Below, piece after piece: positions 15,271 to 24,811 of a stretch of DNA of 46,529 nucleotides; positions within the stretch are counted from its first letter, which is position 1, and every line of letters begins with the position of its first letter. Origin of the DNA: a filamentous cyanobacterium CCP3 (GTDB lineage: Bacteria > Cyanobacteriota > Cyanobacteriia > Phormidesmidales > Phormidesmidaceae); assembly GCA_003022385.1 (NCBI GenBank), contig PYGV01000010.1, forward strand, positions 1 through 46,529. The letters are read 5' to 3'. The notes under the pieces are model-generated. The model searched no databases. It worked only from the letters and a program-made list of their open reading frames with translations, and was not told the origin of the DNA. Position numbers and translations under genes: made by a program.

Positions 15271-18200
15271 TTATTTATTGAAATTGAGGAGGTCGGCGAT
15301 CGCGTTGATCAGGCGATCGGGCTCGACGGGCTTAGCGATATGCTTTTGAAAGCCCGCCGCTATAGCCTGCTGATAGTCGATTTCTCCGGCGTAGGCGGTG
15401 AGCGCGATCGCCGGTACCTGGCCGCCCTGTTCTGGCGGCAATTGTCGCATCTGACGCATCAGCGTGTAGCCGTCTACATCGGGCATACCAATATCGCTGA
15501 GCAAAATGTCGGGAATAAACTGGCCCAACACCGCCATGGCCTCATGAACGCTGGCGGCGGCTATCACCTTAGCCCCGTTTAGCTCCAGCAAAAAGGCAAT
15601 AAACTCAAGCGTGTTGGTGTCGTCATCCACTACCAGAATTTGCACGTCGGTTAGGTTAGTAGAGGGCTTGGCCGGTTCGGTCTCCTGAGCGGCAGAGCCC
15701 TGCGCTATGAGCGGAATTTGCACGGTAAAGGTGGCCCCCCTACCTTCGCCGGGGCTGTCGGCCTGCACTCGACCGCCGTGCAGCTCGACCAGGTAGCGCA
15801 CCAGGGCCAGCCCCAGCCCCAGCCCGCCAAACTGGCGCGTAGTGGTCGCGTTTTCCTGCCGAAAGCGATCGAAGACATGGGGCAGAAAATCGGGGTGAAT
15901 GCCTTTGCCGGTGTCGCTGATGGTGAGCTGGGCGTAGTGGGTAGACGGGTGGATGGGTGGATGGGTAGGTGAGCTGGTGGGGCTTGTTCCCTCCCCGACG
16001 CTCCCACGCTCCCACTCGCCTACACTCCCGCCCTCCACTTGCTCCAGCCGCACCTCAATCCGCTTGCCCTCTGGCGTAAACTTAACCGCGTTGGACAGCA
16101 GGTTCCAGGCCACTTGCTGTAGCCGATCGACGTCGCCCCACACGGGTCTCAGGTTGGGCTCCAGGTCTGTGTGAATTTGAATCGATTTGGCCTCTGCTGC
16201 TAGCTGCACGGTTTCTAGAGCCGCTTGCACCACCGTCGCCAGGCTGACGGCTTTCTTGTTTAGGCTCAGCTTGCCGCGCAAAATGCGAGATACATCGAGC
16301 AGATCGTTGATCAGCTGTGCCTGCACCTGGGCGTTGCGCTCAATGACTTCTAGGGCATGGCGGGTCTTTTGCTCGTTGAGCTGGCCTTTGCGCAGCAGCT
16401 GCGACCAGCCCAGAATGGGGTTGAGGGGCGATCTAAGCTCGTGGGACACCACCGCCAAAAACTCGTCTTTGATGCGGTTGGCCGCTTCGGCCTGGGTGCG
16501 GGCGGTACGTTCGCTGGCCAACAGCTGCTCGCGCTCTTGCTCGATCTGTTTGCGGGGGGTAACGTCTTGCACCACCCCGAGCATGCCTAAGGTCTGCCCC
16601 GAGCTGTCGTACTGAGCGCGCCCTTTGGCCGCAATCCAGCGCGACTGACCGTCGGTACGCAGTATTAGGTATTCAATGTCGTAGTCGCTGTGGTTAGCGA
16701 CCGAATGCTCGACCTGCGATCGCGCCTTTTCACGATAGTCAGGGTAGATGAGACGCTGAAGCTGCGACCAGGTCATGTGGGGGCCGGGCGGAATGCCAAA
16801 TATCTCGGCCGCCTGCTCTGATAGGGTCACGATGTCGGTGGCCGCATCCCAGCTCCAGTCGCCCAGCTTGGCTGCCGCCAGGGCCAAAGCCAATCGGGTT
16901 GCGCCGGTTCGCAGTTTTTCTTCGGTCTGTCGGCGTTCGGTCTCGCTGCGTTTGCGATCGCTGATATCGCTGAGCACCCCGACCAGACGCAGGGGGGTGC
17001 CGTCTGGGTTCAGCTCAAACTGCCCCATCGTCTCGACCCAGCGCCACCTACCATCGCTCTGCCGACGAATGCGGCAGGTGGCCTGAAAGCGCCCGTCTTT
17101 TATGCCCTCAGCCAAACAGCGCTCAAACGCCTCGCGATCGTTGGGATGAATGACCTCGTTTAGAAACTGGACCTGGTTGAAGGCACCATTCTCTGGTCGT
17201 TGGCCAAAAATATCGTACATCTGAGCGTTTTCCCAGATGGCACAGTCGGCCTGCACATTCCACTCAAATACGCCCAGCTTGGCCGCCTGGGTGGCCAGAT
17301 CGAGGCGCTGCTTGCGCTCTTGCAGGGCAACTTCTGCCTGTTTGCGATCGGCTTCGCTGCGTTTGCGATCGCTGATGTCTTCAGCAATGCCGCCAATCCA
17401 CAGCAGCTCTCCCTGGTCATCATAGATAGGAAAGCCGCGATCGCGAATCCAGGCGATGGTGCCATCGGACCGAATTATTCGGTACTCCTGGGCAAAGGCC
17501 ACCTGGGTACACTGCTGCCAGCCCCAGTGAATGCGATCGCGATCGTCGGGGTGAACAAACTCGATAAAGCGGTCCAGATGGGCGTGCAGCTCGGTGGCAG
17601 AGCGGCCCCATACCTGCTCAAACGAAGGGCTGACGTAGACCAGCTGATACTTGTGAGCATCCGTAATCCAAATGACGTCGTTGCTGTTTTCGGCAAAACC
17701 CTTAAAGCGAGCCTCGCTCTCTCTCAACGCCGCCTCGGCGCGGGCGCGCTCTAGCTGAGGAAAGATCTGGTGGGCCAGCTCGCGAATGAGGTCAACTTCG
17801 TCATCGCGCCAGTTGTGGGATACCGAGTCGTAGACGTTGAGCATAAACCGCCATCGGCCCTCCTGATGGAACGGCACGCTGACCAGTGAGTTGACCTCAA
17901 CGGCGGCGTAGGGTTCGCTATGGATGCGAGAATCGGCCTTAACGTCTCGAACGACGACGGTTTCTTGATCGCGGGCCGCTCGACGAAAGTCATCGGTGAG
18001 AAAATCGGCAAGGTGATAGGTGCCCACCGGGTCGGGGGTTCCCTCCGCGTGCCAGGCGTAATTAATCACCGCGTCTACTTCAGCGTCGTCGATTTCGACC
18101 AAGACACAGGCAAACAGATTTAGGTAAGCGCCAATTTTGGCGCCGACGGTTTGCATAATTTCATTGGCTGTCGACAGCCGAGAAAACTCAGTCGCAACTT

Positions 18201-19356
18201 CAGCTAAAAACGCCGTATTGGCGGCGCGGCGTTTGCTTTCAGTGATATCGACGGCTACCCCGTAGAGCAGTCGCTGAGCGCTGTCGAACCGAGATCTCCA
18301 AAACAGCCAGCGATAGGAGCCATCCCTGTGGCGGAAGCGGTTTTCAAGGGTTGAGGTTTCCTGGCCAGAGAGCAACGCCTCTGCCTCCACCACCGTTTGC
18401 GCTAGATCCTCTGGATGAATAAACTCAGCCCAGGGCTGAGCGATGATTTCGGTGTCGGCCCAGCCCAGTACGCGTTTAAAGGAGGGGCTGACCCAGCGAA
18501 AGTACCCGTTACTATCCGCGACGACTTGCACATCTGAACTGACGGCAAAAAATGTCTCTCGCTCCTGTTCTAATATTTTGCGGATCGTGATGTTGTTGAA
18601 CAGGATGCCAAACTGGTGGTGATCGGGCCTGCCCAGGGGGAAAGCATACACATCAAACCAGCGCTGCAGGGGCACCGACTGCTGCTCAAAGCGAATTCGC
18701 TGGCGATCGCGTGCGACGCGGCCAAAGGTCTCGATCCAGACAGCTTCGAGATCGGGCACTAGCTCGCGGGCGGTTTTGCCAACGGGCTGCTGCAGGCCAG
18801 TCAGCGACTCAAAGACCGCGTTGACCTCTAAAAACCGATAGTCAACGGGGGCACCCTCCGAGTTGAGCACCATTTGGCAGAGGCAAAAGCCTTCGTCTAG
18901 CGACTCAACCAGGTCTCGATAGCGATCGTCCGCAGAGAGCAGGGTGGTTGCAACCGAGGCGCTGTCGGCAGCCGGCATGGCGGCATTGAGAGCCTGATGG
19001 AGCGTGTCAGCGCTCACCTGCTCTCTGATCAAATAGTCTGCTGCACCTGCCTGAAAGGCTTTTCTGGCTAGGTTGGCATCATTGACGTCAATCACGATGA
19101 CCGACGGACAGCGTTCCCCCAGCTGAGCCTGAAGGCGAGTCAGTACCTCAAAGCTGCGCAGGTCGGGACTGTGGGACTCCAGCAGAATGCTGTCTACAGC
19201 ACAGGTGCGGCACAGTTCGACAATGGGGCCATCGTAGCGCTCTGCAACTATCCGGTAGGCCAGGGCGCTCTTGGGTTCCAGCAAATGCTGGTAAAAGTCA
19301 GCGCTGCCGCAGGTGTCATCATCCAAAACCAATATCGTGCGATCGCAAGGTGCCAT
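15271..19356 (-). CDS. Multi-PAS hybrid sensor histidine kinase with two receiver domains
   Basis: 1361 residues, soluble. Domain order: degenerate receiver (about 5-125), PAS units near 145-260, 265-375, 545-665, 680-800 and 815-935 with a GAF between (about 380-540), HisKA with phosphoacceptor His972 (VVSHELRSP), ATPase with N box (NLLSNAVKF, Asn1085/1089), DTGKG (1148-1152) and GGLGLGLAL, then a C-terminal receiver (1238-1355) with Asp1288 and Lys1342. In the first receiver the phospho-Asp position is Glu60 (SILLESHSPD) and the usual Lys is replaced (YLIREQ), so it is probably not phosphorylated. Residues about 1109-1140 are an insertion encoded by short tandem repeats between the N box and DTGKG. 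The GAF lacks the Cys-His of bilin-binding domains. Stimulus unknown; PAS signatures suggest redox, gas or light inputs. Isolated from any partner regulator gene. Confidence 0.9.
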   Translation of the reverse strand: MAPCDRTILVLDDDTCGSADFYQHLLEPKSALAYRIVAERYDGPIVELCRTCAVDSILLESHSPDLRSFEVLTRLQAQLGERCPSVIVIDVNDANLARKAFQAGAADYLIREQVSADTLHQALNAAMPAADSASVATTLLSADDRYRDLVESLDEGFCLCQMVLNSEGAPVDYRFLEVNAVFESLTGLQQPVGKTARELVPDLEAVWIETFGRVARDRQRIRFEQQSVPLQRWFDVYAFPLGRPDHHQFGILFNNITIRKILEQERETFFAVSSDVQVVADSNGYFRWVSPSFKRVLGWADTEIIAQPWAEFIHPEDLAQTVVEAEALLSGQETSTLENRFRHRDGSYRWLFWRSRFDSAQRLLYGVAVDITESKRRAANTAFLAEVATEFSRLSTANEIMQTVGAKIGAYLNLFACVLVEIDDAEVDAVINYAWHAEGTPDPVGTYHLADFLTDDFRRAARDQETVVVRDVKADSRIHSEPYAAVEVNSLVSVPFHQEGRWRFMLNVYDSVSHNWRDDEVDLIRELAHQIFPQLERARAEAALRESEARFKGFAENSNDVIWITDAHKYQLVYVSPSFEQVWGRSATELHAHLDRFIEFVHPDDRDRIHWGWQQCTQVAFAQEYRIIRSDGTIAWIRDRGFPIYDDQGELLWIGGIAEDISDRKRSEADRKQAEVALQERKQRLDLATQAAKLGVFEWNVQADCAIWENAQMYDIFGQRPENGAFNQVQFLNEVIHPNDREAFERCLAEGIKDGRFQATCRIRRQSDGRWRWVETMGQFELNPDGTPLRLVGVLSDISDRKRSETERRQTEEKLRTGATRLALALAAAKLGDWSWDAATDIVTLSEQAAEIFGIPPGPHMTWSQLQRLIYPDYREKARSQVEHSVANHSDYDIEYLILRTDGQSRWIAAKGRAQYDSSGQTLGMLGVVQDVTPRKQIEQEREQLLASERTARTQAEAANRIKDEFLAVVSHELRSPLNPILGWSQLLRKGQLNEQKTRHALEVIERNAQVQAQLINDLLDVSRILRGKLSLNKKAVSLATVVQAALETVQLAAEAKSIQIHTDLEPNLRPVWGDVDRLQQVAWNLLSNAVKFTPEGKRIEVRLEQVEGGSVGEWERGSVGEGTSPTSSPTHPPIHPSTHYAQLTISDTGKGIHPDFLPHVFDRFRQENATTTRQFGGLGLGLALVRYLVELHGGRVQADSPGEGRGATFTVQIPLIAQGSAAQETEPAKPSTNLTDVQILVVDDDTNTLEFIAFLLELNGAKVIAAASVHEAMAVLGQFIPDILLSDIGMPDVDGYTLMRQMRQLPPEQGGQVPAIALTAYAGEIDYQQAIAAGFQKHIAKPVEPDRLINAIADLLNFNK
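15937..16032. repeat. Short tandem repeats inserted in frame in the kinase ATPase domain
   Basis: About 96 bp made of two repeat types: GGGAGTG/GTGGGAG-like heptamers next to CATCCACC octamers (minus-strand reading). They encode GGSVGEWERGSVGEG and PTHPPIHPSTH. The segment gatgggtggatgggtaggt (15952-15970) is the exact reverse complement of 1459-1477 next to the M20 peptidase gene. Confidence 0.8.
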
Positions 19357-20045
19357 ATAAAGACCTTAGTTACCCAAGCAGGCAGACTTTTTAGATGCTT
19401 TATAAAGGCTCAGGCCCGCGCCTGAAGGGTTAGAAAGCGACCATTGCAAACATTTAACCAGCGACCAACGCCCGTGAATTAACTGACCAAACTCCGGCAG
19501 GTATGGGTAAAAAACTCGTACAGGGTAGGCAGAGAGCAGCCTTGAGGGCATCGGCGCGATCGCGAAAAATACTTTTCAGATCATATATCCTCTGCTGGGT
19601 GGGTTGAATCTATCGCAAGGCAGACGCAGGTCAAGGACTGCGGGGCAAACGCGACGCTATTCTCCCAAGGGGCCACAGCCTTTTAGGCTGTGGCCCAACA
19701 CCAGCGGTTTTGGCAAAGCCTGGACAATCGCCACAACCCTCAAGGTAAGCAGGAAGGCCAAATTAAACCCAGCATGAGTTTCTGGACTTTTTCCCTGCGG
19801 AAGATATTTCGTGAACGACTCTGCTCAACCCTCTGCCCATCAACGAACCGAGCCTTGAGCAGGGTCGAAATATATCTCGTAGACAATTGGACCTATCTGC
19901 ATATGAATTTGAAATCATAGCTATAAAAGTCATTATATCTACCTATATTGTCTACCTATGTGTAGAGAATAACTCGCCCGTAAATAACCAGAATGAATGG
20001 ATAAGATTAGCTAAACTCAGGCTAATTAAAAACAAAAGGATTACT
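19357..20045. other. Intergenic region with a hairpin and a repeat element
   Basis: About 690 bp between the divergent kinase and manganese catalase genes. A perfect 11-bp hairpin, GGGCCACAGCC (19670-19680) and GGCTGTGGCCC (19686-19696), has no T run. A dispersed inverted-repeat element lies at 19816-19867. The 150 bp before the catalase start are AT-rich and should hold its promoter. The catalase frame stays open back to 19887, but that stretch is not protein-like. Confidence 0.5.
19816..19867. repeat. Dispersed inverted-repeat element
   Basis: Arms CGACTCTGCTCAA (19816-19828) and TTGAGCAGGGTCG (19855-19867), one mismatch, flank a core CCCTCTGCCCATCAACG that is almost the same as the core of the copy at 26956-27003. 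It is a roughly 52-bp non-coding repeat unit. Confidence 0.75.
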
Positions 20046-20753
20046 ATGTTCTTTCACAAAAAAGATCCCGTTCATACCGTTCAGGTTAATGAAGCTAACC
20101 CGGTATTTGCTCAGCTCTTGCTGGAGCAGTTTGGTGGGGCTACCGGAGAGCTTTCTGCTGCCCTTCAATACTGGGTGCAATCCTTCCATGTCGAAGATGC
20201 AGGCATTAAAGATATGCTGCAAGACATCGCGGTCGAAGAGTTTGGCCATTTAGAGATGGTCGGCAAGCTGATTGAAATTCACACTAAAAACACCGATCAG
20301 ACCGAAGCTTATAACAGCACGCTTTTTGCCGTACGCGGCATGGGGCCTCACTTTCTCGACAGCCAGGGCAATAACTGGACGGCTAGCTACCTGAACGAAG
20401 GTGGCGATGTCGTTAGAGATCTGCGAGCCAATATTGCTGCCGAGGCCGGTGCTCGTCAAACCTACGAGTCACTGATCAAATTGGCTACCGATGAGGGTAC
20501 CAAAAAAACGCTGACGCACCTGCTCACTCGGGAAATCTCCCACACCAAAATGTTTATGAATGCCCTTGACGCTATGGGCAAACTCACCGACCCGATGTTC
20601 GGTAACATTCAACCCGATGAGACTGTAGAACTTTACTACAATCTCTCAACCAACGGTGACGGCAAAGACGAGCGCGGTCCCTGGAACTCTGAACCTGACT
20701 TTAAGTACATTGCCGACCCAGTCAGCAATCTCCACTCAGCCCCTCGTAACTGA
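20046..20753 (+). CDS. Manganese catalase
   Basis: 235 residues from ATG 20046, which follows AAAAGGA at good spacing. The dinuclear manganese ligands expected for the family are all visible in a four-helix ferritin-like layout: Glu35 (TGELSAAL), Glu65 and His68 (VEEFGHLEM), Glu133 (AAEAGARQ) and His166 (REISHTKMF). The enzyme disproportionates hydrogen peroxide in the cytoplasm without haem. Length fits the shorter members of the family. It is monocistronic, with a hairpin terminator at 20811. Possible but less likely: a related non-haem ferritin-like protein without catalase activity. Confidence 0.92.
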   Translation: MFFHKKDPVHTVQVNEANPVFAQLLLEQFGGATGELSAALQYWVQSFHVEDAGIKDMLQDIAVEEFGHLEMVGKLIEIHTKNTDQTEAYNSTLFAVRGMGPHFLDSQGNNWTASYLNEGGDVVRDLRANIAAEAGARQTYESLIKLATDEGTKKTLTHLLTREISHTKMFMNALDAMGKLTDPMFGNIQPDETVELYYNLSTNGDGKDERGPWNSEPDFKYIADPVSNLHSAPRN

Positions 20754-20810
20754 CGCCAAAGTAGGTGAGCTCCGCTCTCTTGCTTCTGACTCGCGCTGTT
20801 TTGCGCCGCT

Positions 20811-20840
20811 AACCCCGGTTCTTTCAAAGAATCGGGGTTT
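20811..20840 (+). terminator. Terminator of the manganese catalase gene
   Basis: AACCCCGGTTCTTT (20811-20824), loop CAA, then AAAGAATCGGGGTT with a TTTT end (to 20841). One mismatch in a 14-bp stem. It lies 58 bp after the catalase stop. Confidence 0.8.
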
Positions 20841-21118
20841 TGAAGTCTCTCAGCTCAATTTTAGGGATTGCAAAACGCAGGTATGAACCAATATTCCCAG
20901 CGTGTTTGATGTAGCCGCCACTAGACAGCCCGACTTTGTGCAAAGCACGGTGAATGCGATCGCTACCACCCTGGTCGACCAGGTGCAGGACTGGGTCGAA
21001 GACAAATTCGCCGTCGAGTCTCGTTTCCGCTGCCCCGGCTGCCGTTCTAGCGCAGGCCAAAAGGCGTTGCTAAACTCAGGCAAAAGTCCTAACTGTTTAA
21101 CGCCCTAAAGGTTAACGC

Positions 21119-21145
21119 CAAAAAAAAGGGCGCTACTTAGCACCC
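21119..21145 (-). terminator. Intrinsic terminator of the WGxxGxxG gene
   Basis: On the minus strand GGGTGCTAAGTAGCGCCC forms a 7-8 bp stem with one G-T pair and is followed by eight T. It lies 47 bp after the stop at 21192. Confidence 0.75.
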
Positions 21146-21191
21146 CTCCCCAAGCAGTTTAGCTACATCAACTCATTTCTCAACCTCTGCT

Positions 21192-21515
21192 TTAGATGCG
21201 AGGATCCGTAGAGGTTGGGGTCGTCATGCGATCGTCCGTCCGGTAGGTCGTCGTCGTCCGGTCTCTGTTGCGTCCGGCTAAACCAGCCAGACCCAGCAGA
21301 CCGAGCAGACCCAGCCAGCCCCAGTCAAACCCGTCGTCTTCGACTTCGTAAGTGGGATCGGTATAGGTCGCATCGGGTGCAACATCGTCAGAAAGGGTCG
21401 GATCAACCGGGTCAGGCGTTACTTGGGCAGCAGCCGGTAGCGCAGAGGGCAAAATGGCCAGGCTCAGCGCCAGGGCACTGGCTCCAACCCATTTCGTTGC
21501 AAGATTACTTTTCAT
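21192..21515 (-). CDS. Small exported WGxxGxxG family protein
   Basis: 107 residues from ATG 21515 (MKSNLATKWVGASALALSLA); a longer frame to 21536 only adds residues before the signal peptide. Cleavage is expected after LPAAAQ near residue 31. A Pro/Asp/Thr-rich spacer follows, then DWGWLGLLGLLGLAGLAG with a basic end (RNRDR), which is the WGxxGxxG motif, and a Thr/Arg-rich tail of about 25 residues. The Trp-Gly hydrophobic stretch plus basic residues looks like a C-terminal sorting or membrane-anchor signal of a surface protein. No processing enzyme is nearby. Role unknown. Confidence 0.8.
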   Translation of the reverse strand: MKSNLATKWVGASALALSLAILPSALPAAAQVTPDPVDPTLSDDVAPDATYTDPTYEVEDDGFDWGWLGLLGLLGLAGLAGRNRDRTTTTYRTDDRMTTPTSTDPRI

Positions 21516-22241
21516 ATGTCGAGTTCCTAAAGCCAAGTTTTTTTGAGAACAAAGGCGCCTGATCTATCCGCAACTCCCAGACCGCAGATCATCAACTACA
21601 AGCTGCGGCTCAGTACATTTAGCACGACAGGGTGAGCCTTTGATTTCTATACAATAAGAACTTTTTTCCCAGATGTTATTCGTCGTTAGTTAGACATTTT
21701 TGCGGGCCTCCCTACGGCTAACGGCTGAGCAAATTGCAGCGTCTAGAGCGGGCTTTAGCAGGTGAAGTTCGCTGCGATAATTTTCCTTACTATTCTTAAC
21801 AACAGGAGGGCGAATTTGAAGCTCAGCAGTTGTGTGTTTAGATTGAGCCCGAATCGCATAGCCCCGAGTCTGCAGCGTCTTGTGTAGAGGCTGCCGTTAA
21901 GAATCGACGCAGATCGCTAAAACTAAAATTACTTCAGGAAAAGTTTTAATTTTACGCTCTTTAGCACTGTCCGCAGATGAGTACTGACTTCATCTCTCTT
22001 TACACATAAAGCATCAAAACCCCTCACTATTAAATTGATAAACATGAGAAGTATGCGCGATTGAGAGGCCCGCCAATCTCTCTGTAAACTCAAAATCATC
22101 CTTAAGTCAGATGACAACTTCACTAATCCATTTAAGGCTGCCCACTATACCCCAGGTGCTTGCTAAATTGTTTTACTGCCTGAATCGTCGCCCTGCACTA
22201 TCGTCGCCCTGCCCTTACAAGCAAACAGGATCTTGCAAATC
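21516..22241. other. Long AT-rich intergenic region
   Basis: About 725 bp between two divergent genes. It has no HIP1 site and no clear hairpin. Short frames, such as the 64-codon one at 21929-22123 on the minus strand, have no supporting signal. It presumably holds the promoters of both flanking genes; I cannot place them. Confidence 0.4.
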
Positions 22242-24323
22242 ATGGCTTTATTTACAATCGCTGGCTTTACGTTTGAAGAGAACGATCTCGTTGCTGAGGC
22301 CTCTATCGTAGAAGGCGCATCGGCGACCCAGCTCTTTTTGTCGGGGCTACCGTTTCCCGACCTGTTAGACAATACCGTTGGTGCGCTGGTGGGTGGAACC
22401 AATGGCCAGGCGATCGCATTAGGCAACCTTTTTAACCGCTCAACCCTCGAATTGACCTGGGAGGCGGGCGCTGGCCCGGTTAACCAAACCGGCGATGACA
22501 TTGTTGTCTACGAAAATGGGTTTGCCAACGGCCCCGAATACTACGCTGTCGCGGTGCGCAGCGCCACCACAGGGCTTTTCACTCCGTATCGCTATGAAAC
22601 CTTTGACAGCTACGATGAACGTGCAATCAGCGGCCCAGATGACGGCACAGGTCTCTTTGCTACAGCTTTTGATTTAAGCGATTTTGGCCTGGCGCCAGAA
22701 GATGCTATTGACGCCATACGAATTCAGAATTTGACGGCAATGGATATTGCCAGCGGCCTTTTTGAGCAGGGATTAATTAATTTACCCAATACCAATGCTT
22801 TTAATGTGTTGGTTGACCTGTTTCGAGAGCCCTTCACCCTGGATAAATTAGATAAGTTTGACCCCGATATTACGCTGGTCGCCAGTTTAAATGGCAGTTC
22901 GCTGTCGCCGCAGCCGCTCCAGCTTTTTGACACCAGCAATAGGTTAGTGGGCGGTTTCGACAGCATTCAGTCAGCCGTGGACGCCGCCAGCGATGGCTAC
23001 ATTTTAATCGCCGCCGCCGGCACCTATAGCGAAGATGTCGTTCTTGACAAGGAGCTAACCCTAATTGGCGCTAACTTTGGGTTGGCGGGTAACGACAGCG
23101 CTCGTGGCCCAGAATCTATTGTCGATGGCTCATTTACGCTCGGCGACAACAATATTTCGATTCTAGGATTTGAGTTTACGAATGACTCTGCGGCTATTCA
23201 GGGCGGCGGCAGGGGCGATAACTTTAGCAATATTGCGATCGCATTCAATGACTTTGTAGGACTAACCAACTCGTCCCAAACATTTATCACCAACGGATTT
23301 GGTACCGGGGGCGCACCGTCGGGAGGGGCTAACTGGGCCATTACTGAAAACTACTTCGACGGCATCAGCGGCAACGACGCCTCGATTATGCGCATTGACA
23401 ACGTCGATGGCCTGCTGATTGCTGACAATATTGGCTTTCATGACGATGCCAGCGCCTCTGGACGGCGGGGGATTCAGGTCGACAATGTTCAAAATGTTGA
23501 GATTTTAAGAAATGCGATCGATCTGGGGGTGGCCGACTTTTCTAGTGACGCAGCCGTATTTGATGCCGCCCTCTACAATCTTCAGCTTTCCTTAGATGAC
23601 GACGGTTCAGATAGATCTACCGCAACTGTTGTGATTGCAGATAATACGTTCTCAGGGGCCTATGATGGCATTGTCACCCTCGACGATCGCGACCTGACCG
23701 GGCTAGATATCGTCAACAATACCTTCGCCGACCTGTTCTACGGCGTGCGGCTGGCGGCGGGGCCGGGTGAATTGAGCCAGAGCACTCAGGCTGATATTGA
23801 AATCAGCTACAACATTTTCGACGGCATTGAAGCCGCCGCCGTAGCGTTTGACCATCGAGAGCCAGCCGAAGCGTTCGCCGATATTGTGGTTAAGAACAAC
23901 GACTTCAGGGGAGAGTTTGCCGGTATTGATCACATCAACCCAGAGGCGCGCCGGATATCGGGTACTAACCTCTTTGAGGGCTCCGACGGCAGCGATGAAC
24001 TGCTGGGAGGCAGCGGCGACGACAGCCTGTTTGGCTTTGGCGGCAGCGACTTTATAAATGGTGGCACCGGCAACAATATTCTGGCTGGCGGCGCAGATGT
24101 AGATATTTTTGCCCTGGTTGAGGGGGCTGGCGTTACGACCGTGCTGGACTTTGACGCTGCCGTCGACCAGCTGACCAACGCCACCTTTTTTGATGTCATC
24201 TTGGCCCAGGGTACGGGCGACGAGGCCAGCACTACCTTCGTTCTGGACGATACAACCTTTGATGTAATGGCGCGCTTGCTGTCGACCAATGCGATCGACA
24301 TTACCCCAGCCACATTTGTTTAG
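22242..24323 (+). CDS. Secreted beta-helix protein with RTX calcium-binding repeats
   Basis: 693 residues from ATG 22242 (MALFTIAGFTFEEND), with AGGA upstream; no N-terminal signal peptide. Residues about 1-185 form a beta-rich domain containing GDDIVVYENGF and EYYAVAVR, as in several cyanobacterial surface proteins. Residues about 245-575 read as a right-handed parallel beta-helix: SIQSAVDAASDGYILIAAAG, then many N-x-F/I rungs such as IADNTFSGAYDGIV. Residues about 582-620 carry RTX nonapeptides (GGSGDDSLFGFGGSDFING) that bind calcium. A short C-terminal domain follows, as usual for type I secretion substrates. It is probably exported by an ABC/TolC system encoded elsewhere. Polysaccharide binding or cleavage is possible, but no lyase catalytic residues were identified. 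Confidence 0.82.
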   Translation: MALFTIAGFTFEENDLVAEASIVEGASATQLFLSGLPFPDLLDNTVGALVGGTNGQAIALGNLFNRSTLELTWEAGAGPVNQTGDDIVVYENGFANGPEYYAVAVRSATTGLFTPYRYETFDSYDERAISGPDDGTGLFATAFDLSDFGLAPEDAIDAIRIQNLTAMDIASGLFEQGLINLPNTNAFNVLVDLFREPFTLDKLDKFDPDITLVASLNGSSLSPQPLQLFDTSNRLVGGFDSIQSAVDAASDGYILIAAAGTYSEDVVLDKELTLIGANFGLAGNDSARGPESIVDGSFTLGDNNISILGFEFTNDSAAIQGGGRGDNFSNIAIAFNDFVGLTNSSQTFITNGFGTGGAPSGGANWAITENYFDGISGNDASIMRIDNVDGLLIADNIGFHDDASASGRRGIQVDNVQNVEILRNAIDLGVADFSSDAAVFDAALYNLQLSLDDDGSDRSTATVVIADNTFSGAYDGIVTLDDRDLTGLDIVNNTFADLFYGVRLAAGPGELSQSTQADIEISYNIFDGIEAAAVAFDHREPAEAFADIVVKNNDFRGEFAGIDHINPEARRISGTNLFEGSDGSDELLGGSGDDSLFGFGGSDFINGGTGNNILAGGADVDIFALVEGAGVTTVLDFDAAVDQLTNATFFDVILAQGTGDEASTTFVLDDTTFDVMARLLSTNAIDITPATFV

Positions 24324-24341
24324 TCTAAATCTAGTCCACTA

Positions 24342-24380
24342 AACCCAAAAAACCGGGGTCATGCCCCGGTTTTTTGGGTT
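24342..24380. terminator. Perfect 17-bp bidirectional terminator
   Basis: AACCCAAAAAACCGGGG (24342-24358) and CCCCGGTTTTTTGGGTT (24364-24380) around 5 bases, between the convergent RTX gene and sbtB. The T-rich arms on both strands suit termination in both directions. Confidence 0.85.
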
Positions 24381-24393
24381 GTATCATCTCAAT

Positions 24394-24732
<339 letters not shown>

Positions 24733-24811
24733 TTACCTCCTTACATATACATTCATTGAACCACTGGATCGCCGGGCCAAGGGAGCACCGGCAGACCGGA
24801 GCCGATTGGGA

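Larger units (their letters stand above)
20754..21191. other. Intergenic region between convergent genes
   Basis: About 440 bp holding the catalase terminator (20811-20840) and the terminator of the minus-strand gene (21119-21145). The roughly 270 bp between them carry overlapping frames on both strands (20902-21108 plus, 20824-21060 minus), neither with a ribosome-binding site or recognisable motif. Confidence 0.4.

Noticed and set aside
17200-17754. 184-codon open frame on the plus strand
   Set aside because: Antisense to PAS repeats of the large hybrid kinase; no ribosome-binding site or domain.
17735-18220. GAF domain of the large hybrid kinase considered as a second cyanobacteriochrome
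   Set aside because: The Cys-His chromophore motif and the DXCF motif are both absent at the expected places.
20824-21108. Overlapping frames on both strands between the catalase and WGxxGxxG genes
   Set aside because: Both start on weak codons without ribosome-binding sites and run into terminators.
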